Source: VAYN01 sp964540905
GTDB taxonomy: Bacteria; Actinomycetota; Thermoleophilia; Solirubrobacterales; 70-9
NCBI GenBank assembly: GCA_964540905.1
Contig: CAZIOS010000012.1
Location: 8,527 to 72,526 of the forward strand
Length of the DNA stretch: 64,000 nucleotides
Direction: 5' to 3'
Part shown: positions 6,924 to 14,828 of the stretch, one piece after another
Layout: every line of letters starts with the position of its first letter
Numbering within the stretch: position 1 is the first letter of the stretch
Made by a program: the position numbers and the translations under genes
The notes under the pieces: model-generated
The model's input: only the letters and a program-made list of their open reading frames with translations
The model's database searches: none
Told to the model about the DNA's origin: nothing

Positions 6924-8651
6924 GTGGACGCCCGGAACGACCGCTACAAGTGGATCGCCCTCTCCAACACGACCCTGGCGGTCCTGCTGGCGACGCTCGA
7001 TGCCTCGATCACCCTGATCGCGATGCCGGACATCTTCCGCGGCATCAAGCTCGACCCACTGGTGCCCGCCAACAGCACCTACCTGCTCTGGATGATCCTC
7101 GGCTACCTGGTCGTCTCCAGCGTCCTCATCGTCAGCCTCGGCCGGCTCGGCGACATGTTCGGCCGGGTCAAGATCTACAACCTCGGCTTCGTCATCTACA
7201 CGATCGCCTCGCTGCTGCTGGCGGTCGACTGGATGACCGGCCGCGCCGGCGCCACCTACCTGATCGGCTTCCGCATCGTCCAGGGGGTGGGAGGGGCCTG
7301 CCTGCTGGCCAACGCCGCCGCGATCATCACCGACGCCTTCCCCGCCGACCAGCGCGGGATGGCGCTGGGGATCAACAACATCGTCGGCGTCAGCGGCATG
7401 TTCGTCGGCCTCATCCTCGGCGGCCTGCTGGCGCCGATCGACTGGCGCCTGGTCTTCCTGGTCTCGGTCCCGGTCGGCCTCTTCGGCACCGTCTGGGCCT
7501 ACCTCAAACTGGAGGAGCGCAGCGAGCCGCGCCGGGCCTCGATCGACTGGTGGGGCAACGTCACCTTCGCCCTCGGCCTGGTCCTGATCATGGTCGCGGT
7601 CACCTACGGGATCCGCCCCTACGGTGGCAGCCCGACCGGCTGGGGCAGCCCGCGGGTGATCGTCCTGCTGGCCGCCGCCGTCACCTCGCTGGTCGCCTTC
7701 GCCGTGGTCGAGCGCCGGGTCGCCGAGCCGATGTTCCGGCTGGCCCTGTTCCGCATCCGCGCCTTCACCTTCGGCACCCTCTCGACCTTCCTCGCCGCCG
7801 TCGCCCGCGGCGGCCTGATGTTCATGCTGATCATCTGGCTGCAGGGGATCTGGCTGCCCGAGCACGGCTACAGCTTCACCGAAACGCCGCTCTGGGCCGG
7901 GATCTACATGCTGCCGCTGACGCTGGGGATGCTGCTGGCGGGGCCGACCTCGGGCTATCTCTCCGACCGCTTCGGCGCCCGCCCCTTCGCCACCGGCGGC
8001 ATGCTCGCGGCGGCCTTCAGCTTCGGCCTGCTGATGCTGCTGCCGACCGATTTCTCGTTCCCGGTCTTCGCCGCGATCCTCTTCCTCAACGGGGTCTCGA
8101 TGGGGATGTTCGCCTCGCCCAACCGGGCGGCGGTGATGAACAGCCTGCCGCCCGGCGACCGCGGCGCCGGCGGCGGCATGAACCAGACCTTCCAGAACTC
8201 GGCCCAGGTGCTCTCGATCGGGATCTTCTTCACGCTGCTGATCATCGGCCTCGCCTCGAGCCTGCCGACGGCGCTGAGCAGCGGCCTGCACGCCCACGGC
8301 GTCTCCGCCGTCGTCTCCCACCGGGTCGGGCAGACGCCGCCGATCTCGGTTCTCTTCGCTGCCTTCCTCGGCTACAACCCGATCCAGCACCTGGTCGGCG
8401 CCCATGCCCTGCACGCCCTATCGGCGCACGCCCACACGCTGCTGACCGGCTCCGAATTCTTCCCGCAGCTGATCTCCGGCCCGTTCCGGGATGGGCTGCA
8501 GACGGCGTTCACGTTCGCGATCGTCGCCTGTCTCGTCGCCGCCGCGGCATCGCTCTTGCGCGGCGGTCGTTACCACCACGCCGAGGAGCCCGCCCGCGAG
8601 GCGGAGCCCCGCGGCCCGATCCCCAAACTGGAGGAGCAACATGCACGTTGA
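6924..8651 (+). CDS. MFS multidrug exporter, 14-TM DHA2 (EmrB/QacA) type
   Basis: The 575-residue protein has many hydrophobic segments consistent with the 14-helix drug:H+ antiporter family. Family motifs are LATLDASI in helix 1, motif A GRLGDMFGRVKIY after helix 2, RIVQGVGGACLLAN in helix 4 and motif C NIVGVSGMFVGLILGG in helix 5. Members export hydrophobic drugs or secondary metabolites across the cytoplasmic membrane. The GTG start is preceded by TATCAT and by an inverted repeat likely bound by the divergent MarR-type protein. The last 11 nt overlap the next gene, so translation of the two is coupled. Confidence 0.9.
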   Translation: MDARNDRYKWIALSNTTLAVLLATLDASITLIAMPDIFRGIKLDPLVPANSTYLLWMILGYLVVSSVLIVSLGRLGDMFGRVKIYNLGFVIYTIASLLLAVDWMTGRAGATYLIGFRIVQGVGGACLLANAAAIITDAFPADQRGMALGINNIVGVSGMFVGLILGGLLAPIDWRLVFLVSVPVGLFGTVWAYLKLEERSEPRRASIDWWGNVTFALGLVLIMVAVTYGIRPYGGSPTGWGSPRVIVLLAAAVTSLVAFAVVERRVAEPMFRLALFRIRAFTFGTLSTFLAAVARGGLMFMLIIWLQGIWLPEHGYSFTETPLWAGIYMLPLTLGMLLAGPTSGYLSDRFGARPFATGGMLAAAFSFGLLMLLPTDFSFPVFAAILFLNGVSMGMFASPNRAAVMNSLPPGDRGAGGGMNQTFQNSAQVLSIGIFFTLLIIGLASSLPTALSSGLHAHGVSAVVSHRVGQTPPISVLFAAFLGYNPIQHLVGAHALHALSAHAHTLLTGSEFFPQLISGPFRDGLQTAFTFAIVACLVAAAASLLRGGRYHHAEEPAREAEPRGPIPKLEEQHAR

Positions 8652-9309
8652 GTGGCACGGCCAGTCCGCCTTCACCCTGGCGGGCGCAGACAAAAAGGTG
8701 TTCATCGACCCCTTCGCCGATCTCTCGCCGCTGCTGGAGCGGGGGATGCAGTTCGACTACCCGCCGATCGCGGCCGAGGGGATCGACCTCCTGCTTGTCA
8801 CCCACGAGCACCTCGACCACAACGGCGTCGAGGCGATCGCCGGCGAGCCGGCGATCCTGCGCTCGACCGCCGGCCGGCTCGAGTCGCCGCTGGGCGAGGT
8901 GGTCGCGATCGCCTCCGAGCACGACGAGGCGGCCGGCACCGAACGCGGCCCCAACACGATCTTCGTCTTCAACCTCGACGGCGTCCGCGTCGCCCACTTC
9001 GGCGACTTCGGCCAGGCGACGCTGCGGTCCGAGCAGAAGGACGCGATCGGCGAGATCGACCTGCTCTTCGTCCCGGTCGGCGGCGGCCCGACCCTGGGTG
9101 GCGCCGCCGCCGCCGAGCTGGCGCGGGAGCTCGATCCGACCTGGGTGGTGCCGATGCACTACCGGACCCCGAAGATCAGCTTCCTCGAGACCGAGGAGGA
9201 GTTCCTCGAGGCGATCGGGCGGGGCGAGCGCCTCGACCAGCCCCACTTCAACACCGACGACCTGCCCAGCGGCGAGAGCCCGCTGGCCGTGGTCCCCGCG
9301 GTTCCTTGA
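8641..9309 (+). CDS. MBL-fold metal-dependent hydrolase (COG2220-like)
   Basis: The 222-residue protein has the short metallo-beta-lactamase layout of the UlaG/UPF0173 group: HGQSAF at the start, THEHLDHNG near residue 58, an FGDFG strand and a late PMHYRT histidine. The ATG at 8641 lies inside the end of the exporter gene and has a strong GGAGGA 5-10 nt upstream, so it is translated by coupling. The pairing with a MarR-controlled exporter suggests a role in degrading or modifying the exported compound, but that is inference. Confidence 0.8.
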   Translation: MHVEWHGQSAFTLAGADKKVFIDPFADLSPLLERGMQFDYPPIAAEGIDLLLVTHEHLDHNGVEAIAGEPAILRSTAGRLESPLGEVVAIASEHDEAAGTERGPNTIFVFNLDGVRVAHFGDFGQATLRSEQKDAIGEIDLLFVPVGGGPTLGGAAAAELARELDPTWVVPMHYRTPKISFLETEEEFLEAIGRGERLDQPHFNTDDLPSGESPLAVVPAVP

Positions 9310-9313
9310 GATG

Positions 9314-9358
9314 CGAAGAGTGCACTTTGGCTTCCTGAGAGCCAAAATGTACTTCTCG
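9314..9358. terminator. Near-perfect hairpin between convergent genes
   Basis: Arms 9314-9332 and 9340-9358 pair over 19 positions with two mismatches and two G-U pairs around a 7-nt loop. The hairpin fills the gap between the stop of the MBL gene (9309) and the stop of gatD (9362). It is AT-richer than its surroundings and probably acts as a bidirectional terminator. Confidence 0.65.
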
Positions 9359-9361
9359 TGG

Positions 9362-10096
9362 TCAGGCGAGGGCGGCGGCGCGGGCGCTCTCGTGCGCGGC
9401 CGCCTCGAAGGCGTCGTCGAGCGGCTCCAGCAGCGGCCGGCGGCCGTAGCGGCGTTCCAGCGCCAGCGCGATCAGGTGGTCGGCGAGCCAGGCGTTCTTC
9501 GGCAGCAGCGGCCCGTGCAGGTAGGTGCCGATCAGGTTGTGGCGGCGCACCCCCTCGAGGCCGTCGCCGCCGTTGTTGCCGTGGCCGCTGAGGACACGGC
9601 CGAGCGGCTGCACGCCGGGGCCGAGGTGGGTGCGGCCGCCGTGGTTCTCGAAGCCGGCGAGCAGCCGCCGGCCGGGGCCGAGGTCGGCCTCGATCGCGAC
9701 GTTGCCGATCAGCCGCGGGCCCGGTTCGCGCACCGTCTCGAGGTCGGCGAGACCGAGGCCAGGGAGCTTCTCCGCGCCGAGCTGGTAGCTGTGGCCGAGC
9801 AGCTGGTAGCCGCCGCAGACGGCGAGCAGGACGGCACCGCTCTCGACCGCGGCGGCGAGGTCGCCGCGCTTGGAGGCGACCATGTCGGCGGCGACCAGGC
9901 GCTGGTCGCGGTCCTGGCCGCCGCCGATGTAGAAGAGGTCGTGGGCGGCCGGGTCGACCGGTTCGCCCTGGCCGGCGCCGGCGTGGCTGAAGCCGATCCC
10001 GCGCCACTCGCAGCGGCGCTGCAGGAAGACGATGTTGCCGCGGTCGGCGTAGATGTTCATCTGCTCCGGGTAGAGGCTGAGCACGCGCAGCTCCAT
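9362..10096 (-). CDS. gatD: Lipid II isoglutaminyl synthase, glutaminase subunit
   Basis: This 244-residue class I glutamine amidotransferase resembles CobB/CobQ-like GatD. It delivers ammonia to MurT, which amidates the D-glutamate of lipid II. Visible features are FYIGGGQDRDQ, the nucleophile elbow LAVCGGYQLLG near residue 94, and the C-terminal histidine region HNLIGTYLHGPLLPKN. The start ATG shares bases with the stop of the upstream methyltransferase (TGATG), so the three genes from murT down form one coupled operon. Confidence 0.9.
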   Translation of the reverse strand: MELRVLSLYPEQMNIYADRGNIVFLQRRCEWRGIGFSHAGAGQGEPVDPAAHDLFYIGGGQDRDQRLVAADMVASKRGDLAAAVESGAVLLAVCGGYQLLGHSYQLGAEKLPGLGLADLETVREPGPRLIGNVAIEADLGPGRRLLAGFENHGGRTHLGPGVQPLGRVLSGHGNNGGDGLEGVRRHNLIGTYLHGPLLPKNAWLADHLIALALERRYGRRPLLEPLDDAFEAAAHESARAAALA

Positions 10097-10815
10097 CAGG
10101 GCCGGCCCCTTTCGAGGACGACGACGGTGGAGCCGACGTGGAGGTCGGTGGCGGGGATGGTGAGCCGTCCCACCGGTCGGTAGTGGGCCCGGATCGCCTC
10201 GGCTTCGAGCTGGTCGGCGCTGAGCGCCTGGATCCGGATCTCGTTCTCCTCCTCGCGCAGCTCGCCGCTTGGCGAGACTGTCTGGCGCAGGCGGCGGATC
10301 GCGATCGCGCCATTCTCTTCGCTGACGTCGAGCGGCAGGCTCGAGTAGACCCAGCCGTCGACCTCGCGCACGTCGGGGAGCGGGGGAGGGGCGCCCTCGC
10401 CGGCCGGCTCCGGCATCTGCTCGACGATCGCCAGCGCCACCCGGCCGCCGGGCAGCAGGTGGGCGCCGATCGTCAACAGGCAGTTGAGCCGGCTCTCGCG
10501 GTCGGGCAGCAGCTGCAGCACCTGCATCGGCCCCAGCGCCAGGGCGATGTCGGTGTCGAGGAGGAATTCGCGCGCGTCGGCGAGCCGGGCCTCCAGCGGC
10601 AGCCCGGCGGCGCGGTCGGCCAGGGCCAGCACCAGCTCGTCGTCGCGGTCGATCCCGACCACCTCGTGGCCGCGGCGGGCGAGGTGCAGCGCCACCCGGC
10701 CGGTGCCGCAGCCGAGCTCGAGGATCGGCCCGTCGGCCCCCTTCGCCAGGTCCTCCCAGATCTCGAGGTCGGCGGCGTAGGAGCCGCACTCGACGTCGTG
10801 CCAGATCGTCTTCAC
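10096..10815 (-). CDS. Class I SAM-dependent methyltransferase between murT and gatD
   Basis: The 239-residue protein has motif I LELGCGTGRVALHLARRGHE near residue 32, an acidic strand end in VVGIDRD and a PMQVLQLL strand, as in Rossmann-fold methyltransferases. Its GTG start overlaps the murT stop by 4 bp (GTGA), and its stop overlaps the gatD start (TGATG). It is thus inserted into an enzyme pair whose genes are normally adjacent. The substrate is unknown. An envelope precursor is a reasonable guess from position only. Confidence 0.82.
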   Translation of the reverse strand: MKTIWHDVECGSYAADLEIWEDLAKGADGPILELGCGTGRVALHLARRGHEVVGIDRDDELVLALADRAAGLPLEARLADAREFLLDTDIALALGPMQVLQLLPDRESRLNCLLTIGAHLLPGGRVALAIVEQMPEPAGEGAPPPLPDVREVDGWVYSSLPLDVSEENGAIAIRRLRQTVSPSGELREEENEIRIQALSADQLEAEAIRAHYRPVGRLTIPATDLHVGSTVVVLERGRP

Positions 10816-12209
10816 CGCCAGAACTCCTTGGCCAGGCCGCGAGCGGCGAGCAGCTTGCGCAGCTCCAGCAGCGCCGTGTAGGTGGGCAGGGCGAAGAGAG
10901 GCCCCTCGGCGCCGGCGACGGCGCGGTCGAGCGAGGCCTCGATCGCCGGCACGACCTCGATCGCCGCGGTCGGCCAGCCCGCGTATTTGAGCCGCAGCGC
11001 CAGCTCCGGCGCCCGCGTGCCGGCGCAGACGACGCGGCGCACGGCGCCGCCCAGCAGCTCGAAGTCGGCGTCCCAGACCCAGGAGACGTCGCGGCCGTCG
11101 GCGATGCGGTCGTTGAGGGCGATCCAGAGGTCGATCCCGCCGCCGCCGGCCTCCAGCCGCAGCGTCCGCAGCACCTCGTTGGCGCCGGCCGGGTTCTTGA
11201 TCAGCAGGATCGAGACCGGGGTACCGCCGATGTCGATCGTCTCGACCCGCCCGAAGGCGGCCTTGACGTCGCCCAGCGCCGTCGCGATCCGGGCCGGGGC
11301 GACGCCGAGCTGCAGCCCGGCGCTGATCGCCGCGAGGGCGTTGTAGACGTTGTAGAGGCCCGGCAGCGGCAGCTGCAGCTGCAGCTCGCCGGCGGGGGTG
11401 CGCACGGTGGCGCGCGAGCCGGCCATGCCGTCGAGCTCGATCGCGGTCGCGCTCACGTCCGGCTCGGGGCGCCTGGCGCCGCAGTTGGGGCAGTGGTAGT
11501 GACCAAGATGTCCGACGAAAGCTCTGTCGTAGGCGTAGGGGTGGCCACAGCGCCGGCAGTGCTTCGCGTCGAATGCATGTTGAAGCTCTGGCAGCGCCTG
11601 GGCAGCGTCGTCGATGCCGAAGTAGGTGACGCCGGCGCGGCGGCGCTCGTCGCGGTCGCGACCGAGGTCGGCGATCAGCGGGTCGTCGGCGTTGAGGGCG
11701 AAGGCGCTGGCGCCGGCGTGGGCGGCGACGGTCCGCGCCCACTCGTCGGCCAGCGCCTCCATCTCGCCGTAGCGGTCGAGCTGGTCGCGGAAGAGGTTGC
11801 CGAGCACGATCAGCGCCGGCCGCAGCTGTTCGCTGACCCGCGGCAGCCAGGCCTCGTCGACCTCGAACAGGCCCTCGCGGCCGCGCTGCTCCAGCAGCGC
11901 CGTCGCCACGCCCCAGGTCATGTTGGAACCGGCCCGGTTGTGGACCGGGTGGCGGCCCTCGGCGGCGAGGATCGCGGCGATCATCCCCGCCGTCGTCGTC
12001 TTGCCGTTGGTGGCGCTGACGATCGTCGTGCCGCGATCGAGCCCGGCGCCGAGCTCGGCGATCGCGTCGGGTGCCAGCCGCAGCAGCACCCGGCCCGGCA
12101 GGGTGGTGCCGCCGCCGCGGCCGCTGGCGCGGCTGGCGGCCCCGATCGTCCGCGCCAGGGCCAGCTTGGCGCCGAGCAGGCCGGCGCCCCGTTTCGTCGT
12201 CGCGGCCAT
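10812..12209 (-). CDS. murT: Lipid II isoglutaminyl synthase, Mur-ligase-like subunit
   Basis: The 465-residue protein is a Mur ligase homologue with ATP loop SATNGKTTTAGM near residue 66, the NRAGSN segment and a four-cysteine zinc ribbon (CRRCGHP then CPNCGA) inserted in the central domain near residues 217-243, all typical of MurT. The C-terminal DUF1727-type domain follows, including LIKNPAGANEVL. With GatD it converts D-iGlu of the stem peptide to D-iGln, which affects crosslinking. It stands 7 nt downstream of the lipid kinase gene and is first of the murT-methyltransferase-gatD unit. Confidence 0.93.
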   Translation of the reverse strand: MAATTKRGAGLLGAKLALARTIGAASRASGRGGGTTLPGRVLLRLAPDAIAELGAGLDRGTTIVSATNGKTTTAGMIAAILAAEGRHPVHNRAGSNMTWGVATALLEQRGREGLFEVDEAWLPRVSEQLRPALIVLGNLFRDQLDRYGEMEALADEWARTVAAHAGASAFALNADDPLIADLGRDRDERRRAGVTYFGIDDAAQALPELQHAFDAKHCRRCGHPYAYDRAFVGHLGHYHCPNCGARRPEPDVSATAIELDGMAGSRATVRTPAGELQLQLPLPGLYNVYNALAAISAGLQLGVAPARIATALGDVKAAFGRVETIDIGGTPVSILLIKNPAGANEVLRTLRLEAGGGGIDLWIALNDRIADGRDVSWVWDADFELLGGAVRRVVCAGTRAPELALRLKYAGWPTAAIEVVPAIEASLDRAVAGAEGPLFALPTYTALLELRKLLAARGLAKEFWR

Positions 12210-12216
12210 CGCCCGC

Positions 12217-13113
12217 TCAGGCGCCGTCCGGCGCCGGCACCAGCAGGCTGAGAGCGTGGGGCAGGACCCGCAGGCTGGCCGGCAGGTCGGTCAGGTGCTC
12301 GCCGTCGGCATAGACCGGGAACGGCTTGCTGGCGCTCAGTTCGAGGTGGCGGGCGCGGAAGACACGCACCTCGTCCTCGTCGACGTGAGTGCCCTTGAAC
12401 ACCTTCGGCAGGTTACCCACGAAGCGCAGCTTGCCGACCTCGCCGACGCTGACGATGTCGAATTCACCGTCGTCGAGCTCGGCGTCGGGAGCGATGTACA
12501 TGCCGCCGCCGAAGGCCCTGCTGTTGGCGACCGAGATCGAGTAGCCGCTGACCCGCAGCCGCTCCTCGTCGACCCGGATCGTGAACCGGGCCGGCTTCCA
12601 GCTCAGCAGCGTCCGCAGGGCGGCGTAGGCGTAGACGGTGTTGCCGCGCAGGAAGTGGGTCTCATTGGCGCGGCGGTTGGCTTCGGAGTCGAAGCCGACG
12701 CTGGCGATGCCGAGGAAGCGCTTGCCGTTGACCTCGCCGACGTCGACCCGGCGACTGTGGCCGGCGAGGACCGTCGCCACCGCCCGCTCGGGATCGTCGG
12801 GGATCCCCAGCACGCGGGCGAAGTCGTTGCCGCGGCCACCGGGGATCAGCCCCAGCGGCACCTCGGAGCCGGCCATCGCGCCGCCGACCGCGCCGAGCAG
12901 GCCGTCGCCGCTGATCACCACCGGCAGCTCGTTCGCTTCGATCGCCAGCAGCGCCTGCTCGGCGCCATGCTCGAGCCCTTTCGTCCGCTGGACGCGGAAC
13001 TCGACCCGGCTGGCGTCGAGCGCCGCCTCCACCCGCGGCAGCAGCTTCAGCGTCTTCCCACCGGCGGAGGATGGGTTGACCAGCAGGGCCAGTGGCATGC
13101 CCGCGATGTCCAT
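12217..13113 (-). CDS. Diacylglycerol kinase-like lipid kinase (YegS/DagK family)
   Basis: The 298-residue protein shows the LCB5/YegS pattern: LVNPSSAGGK at the start, the nucleotide-binding VVISGDGLLG near residue 66, IPGGRGNDFAR near residue 89 and a C-terminal beta domain ending in VYADGEHL. These enzymes phosphorylate diacylglycerol or related lipids and recycle lipid for phosphatidate synthesis. Location just upstream of murT suggests co-expression with envelope genes. Substrate preference cannot be told from sequence. Confidence 0.85.
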   Translation of the reverse strand: MDIAGMPLALLVNPSSAGGKTLKLLPRVEAALDASRVEFRVQRTKGLEHGAEQALLAIEANELPVVISGDGLLGAVGGAMAGSEVPLGLIPGGRGNDFARVLGIPDDPERAVATVLAGHSRRVDVGEVNGKRFLGIASVGFDSEANRRANETHFLRGNTVYAYAALRTLLSWKPARFTIRVDEERLRVSGYSISVANSRAFGGGMYIAPDAELDDGEFDIVSVGEVGKLRFVGNLPKVFKGTHVDEDEVRVFRARHLELSASKPFPVYADGEHLTDLPASLRVLPHALSLLVPAPDGA

Positions 13114-13123
13114 GGTCGCCAGC

Positions 13124-13648
13124 CTAGTCAGCGGGCGCCGGCCGAGCCGGGTCGCGGTGGCGGCCGACGGAGAAGCTGCCGTCTCCCGCCGCGGTCGACT
13201 CGAGCAGCTCGATCCCGTGGCGGGCCAGGCGCCGCCAGAGCAGCCCCCTGCCGAGGCCGAGCTGGCGCGGCTGGCGCCGGGAGTGGGCGACGATCAGGTG
13301 GCCGCCGGGGCGCAGCACCCGCGCCACCTCCGGCGGGTGGGGCCGGGTGTCGAGCAGGGCGACGAGGTCGAAGAACTGGTCCGGGAAGGGCAGTGCGCGC
13401 GGCGAGCCGAGCTTGAAGGCGACCCGCCCCTCGGGGTCGAGGCCGACCCGGGCCTGGGCGCACCGGACCGCCGTCGCCGAGGCGTCGACGCCGCGCACCC
13501 GCGCCCGCGGGAACTCGCGCGCGAGGAACAGCGTCCCGTCGCCCTCGCCGCAGCCGACCTCCAGCACCCGCTCGGGCTCGCCGACGCGCAGCGTCGCGGC
13601 GGCGAGGGGGGTCAGCGGTGGGTTCGGCATCTGTCCGTAGCCAATCAT
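13124..13648 (-). CDS. Class I SAM-dependent methyltransferase
   Basis: At 174 residues this is a compact methyltransferase with motif I VLEVGCGEGDGTLFLAREFP near residue 28, the acidic GVDAS strand, LPFPDQFFDLV and a VLRPGGHLIV strand, the pattern of Ubie/ArsM-like enzymes. Start ATG 13648 is divergent from the cyclophilin gene with only 16 bp between them. The substrate is unknown. The DAG-kinase gene follows 10 nt after its stop. Confidence 0.75.
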   Translation of the reverse strand: MIGYGQMPNPPLTPLAAATLRVGEPERVLEVGCGEGDGTLFLAREFPRARVRGVDASATAVRCAQARVGLDPEGRVAFKLGSPRALPFPDQFFDLVALLDTRPHPPEVARVLRPGGHLIVAHSRRQPRQLGLGRGLLWRRLARHGIELLESTAAGDGSFSVGRHRDPARPAPAD

Positions 13649-13649
13649 C

Positions 13650-13655
13650 TAGGCT
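13650..13655 (+). promoter_or_regulatory. -10 box of the cyclophilin gene
   Basis: TAGGCT ends 9 nt before the ATG at 13665 and lies in the 16-bp gap to the divergent methyltransferase. No Shine-Dalgarno sequence follows, so the message is probably leaderless. Confidence 0.5.
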
Positions 13656-13664
13656 GTCGCGCCG

Positions 13665-14351
13665 ATGGAGCGACAGGGGCAGCAGATCGACCAGCGCTGG
13701 ATCATCCTCGCCGTCTTCGCGCTGGTCGCGATCGGCGTCGTCGCCGCGATCCTGATCTCCCGCGGGGGCAGCGGCAGCGACTCGACGACTACCGCGGCGG
13801 CCGGCGGCTGCAAGCAGGTCGAAGCGCCGCCGCCCAAGCACGTCAAGCTGAAGGCGCCGAAGCAGACGGTGAAGCCGGGCGAAGAGCTGACCGCGGTGGT
13901 GCGGACCAGCTGCGGCAGCTTCGACATCGCGCTCGATACCAAGCGGGCGCCGAAGACGACCAACTCTTTCGCCTACCTGGCCAAACGGGGCTTCTACGAC
14001 GACCTCACCTTCCACCGGATCGTCCCCGGCTTCGTGATCCAGGGCGGCGACCCGCTCGGCACCGGCCTCGGCGGGCCCGGCTACAAGGTGGTCGAGAAGC
14101 CGCCGGCGAACCTCGAATACACCAAAGGCACGGTGGCGATGGCGAAGAGCTCGGCCGAGCCGCCCGGCACCTCCGGCAGCCAGTTCTACGTCGTCACCGG
14201 CGCCGACGCCGGCCTGCCGCCGGAATACGCGCTGGTCGGCAAGGTCGACAAGGGCCTCGACGTGGTCGAGAAGATCGGCAAGCTCGGCACCGCCTCCGAA
14301 AAACCCAAACAGACGATCCTGATCGAAAAGGTCTCGATCGAAAGGGGTTAG
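13665..14351 (+). CDS. Membrane-anchored cyclophilin-type peptidyl-prolyl isomerase
   Basis: The 228-residue protein has a short cytoplasmic start, one membrane helix at about residues 13-33, a Ser/Thr/Gly linker and an external cyclophilin domain from about residue 76. The domain shows FHRIVPGFVIQGGDP (with the catalytic Arg), KGTVAMAK and GSQFYVV. Such anchored isomerases assist proline-limited folding of exported proteins. The neighbourhood (VKOR, DsbA-like) supports an extracytoplasmic folding role. Confidence 0.9.
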   Translation: MERQGQQIDQRWIILAVFALVAIGVVAAILISRGGSGSDSTTTAAAGGCKQVEAPPPKHVKLKAPKQTVKPGEELTAVVRTSCGSFDIALDTKRAPKTTNSFAYLAKRGFYDDLTFHRIVPGFVIQGGDPLGTGLGGPGYKVVEKPPANLEYTKGTVAMAKSSAEPPGTSGSQFYVVTGADAGLPPEYALVGKVDKGLDVVEKIGKLGTASEKPKQTILIEKVSIERG

Positions 14352-14375
14352 CCGGCAGCGGCTAAGCTCAGCGCC

Positions 14376-14828
14376 ATGGCCAAGCTCAACGTAGGCGACC
14401 CCGCTCCCGAGTTCGAGCTCCCCGGCACCGGCGACAAGACCTACCGGCTCGCCGACTACCGCGGCCGCAGGGTGATCATCGCCTTCTACCCCGGCGACTT
14501 CACCGCCGTCTGCACCAAACAGTTCTGCTCCTACCGAGACCAGGGCGACAAGCTCGACGGGCTCGGCGCCGACGTGCTCGGGATCTCGCCGCAGTCGGTC
14601 GACTCGCACGAGCGCTTCAGCGAGGAGAAGCGGCTGAACGTGCCACTGCTCGCCGACGAGGACAAGGCCGTCGCCAAGGCATATGGCGTCCTCGCCGGGC
14701 CGATGGTGCGGCGGGCGATCTTCATCGTCGACGAGGAGGGCATCGTCCGCCACCGCAAGGTGACGCTGGCCGGGCTCACCTACGAGTCGGTCGACGACCT
14801 CGAGCGGGCCCTGGCCGCGCTGAGCTGA
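14376..14828 (+). CDS. Peroxiredoxin, BCP/PrxQ type
   Basis: The 150-residue protein is an AhpC/TSA-fold peroxidase. The peroxidatic cysteine lies in FTAVCTKQFCSYRD near residue 46, and a second cysteine five positions later is where PrxQ/BCP enzymes keep their resolving cysteine, so a 1-Cys or atypical 2-Cys cycle is possible. It reduces H2O2 and organic peroxides using thioredoxin. A TAAGCT box (14363-14368) precedes the ATG by 7 nt. The stop overlaps the next gene start (TGATG), giving coupled translation. Confidence 0.92.
   Translation: MAKLNVGDPAPEFELPGTGDKTYRLADYRGRRVIIAFYPGDFTAVCTKQFCSYRDQGDKLDGLGADVLGISPQSVDSHERFSEEKRLNVPLLADEDKAVAKAYGVLAGPMVRRAIFIVDEEGIVRHRKVTLAGLTYESVDDLERALAALS

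Noticed and set aside
6563..10183. 1206-codon open frame on the plus strand
   Set aside because: It runs antisense to the marR-type gene and over the MFS and MBL genes in another frame. Its composition is Arg/Pro/Ala-rich with no domain, a usual shadow in very GC-rich DNA.
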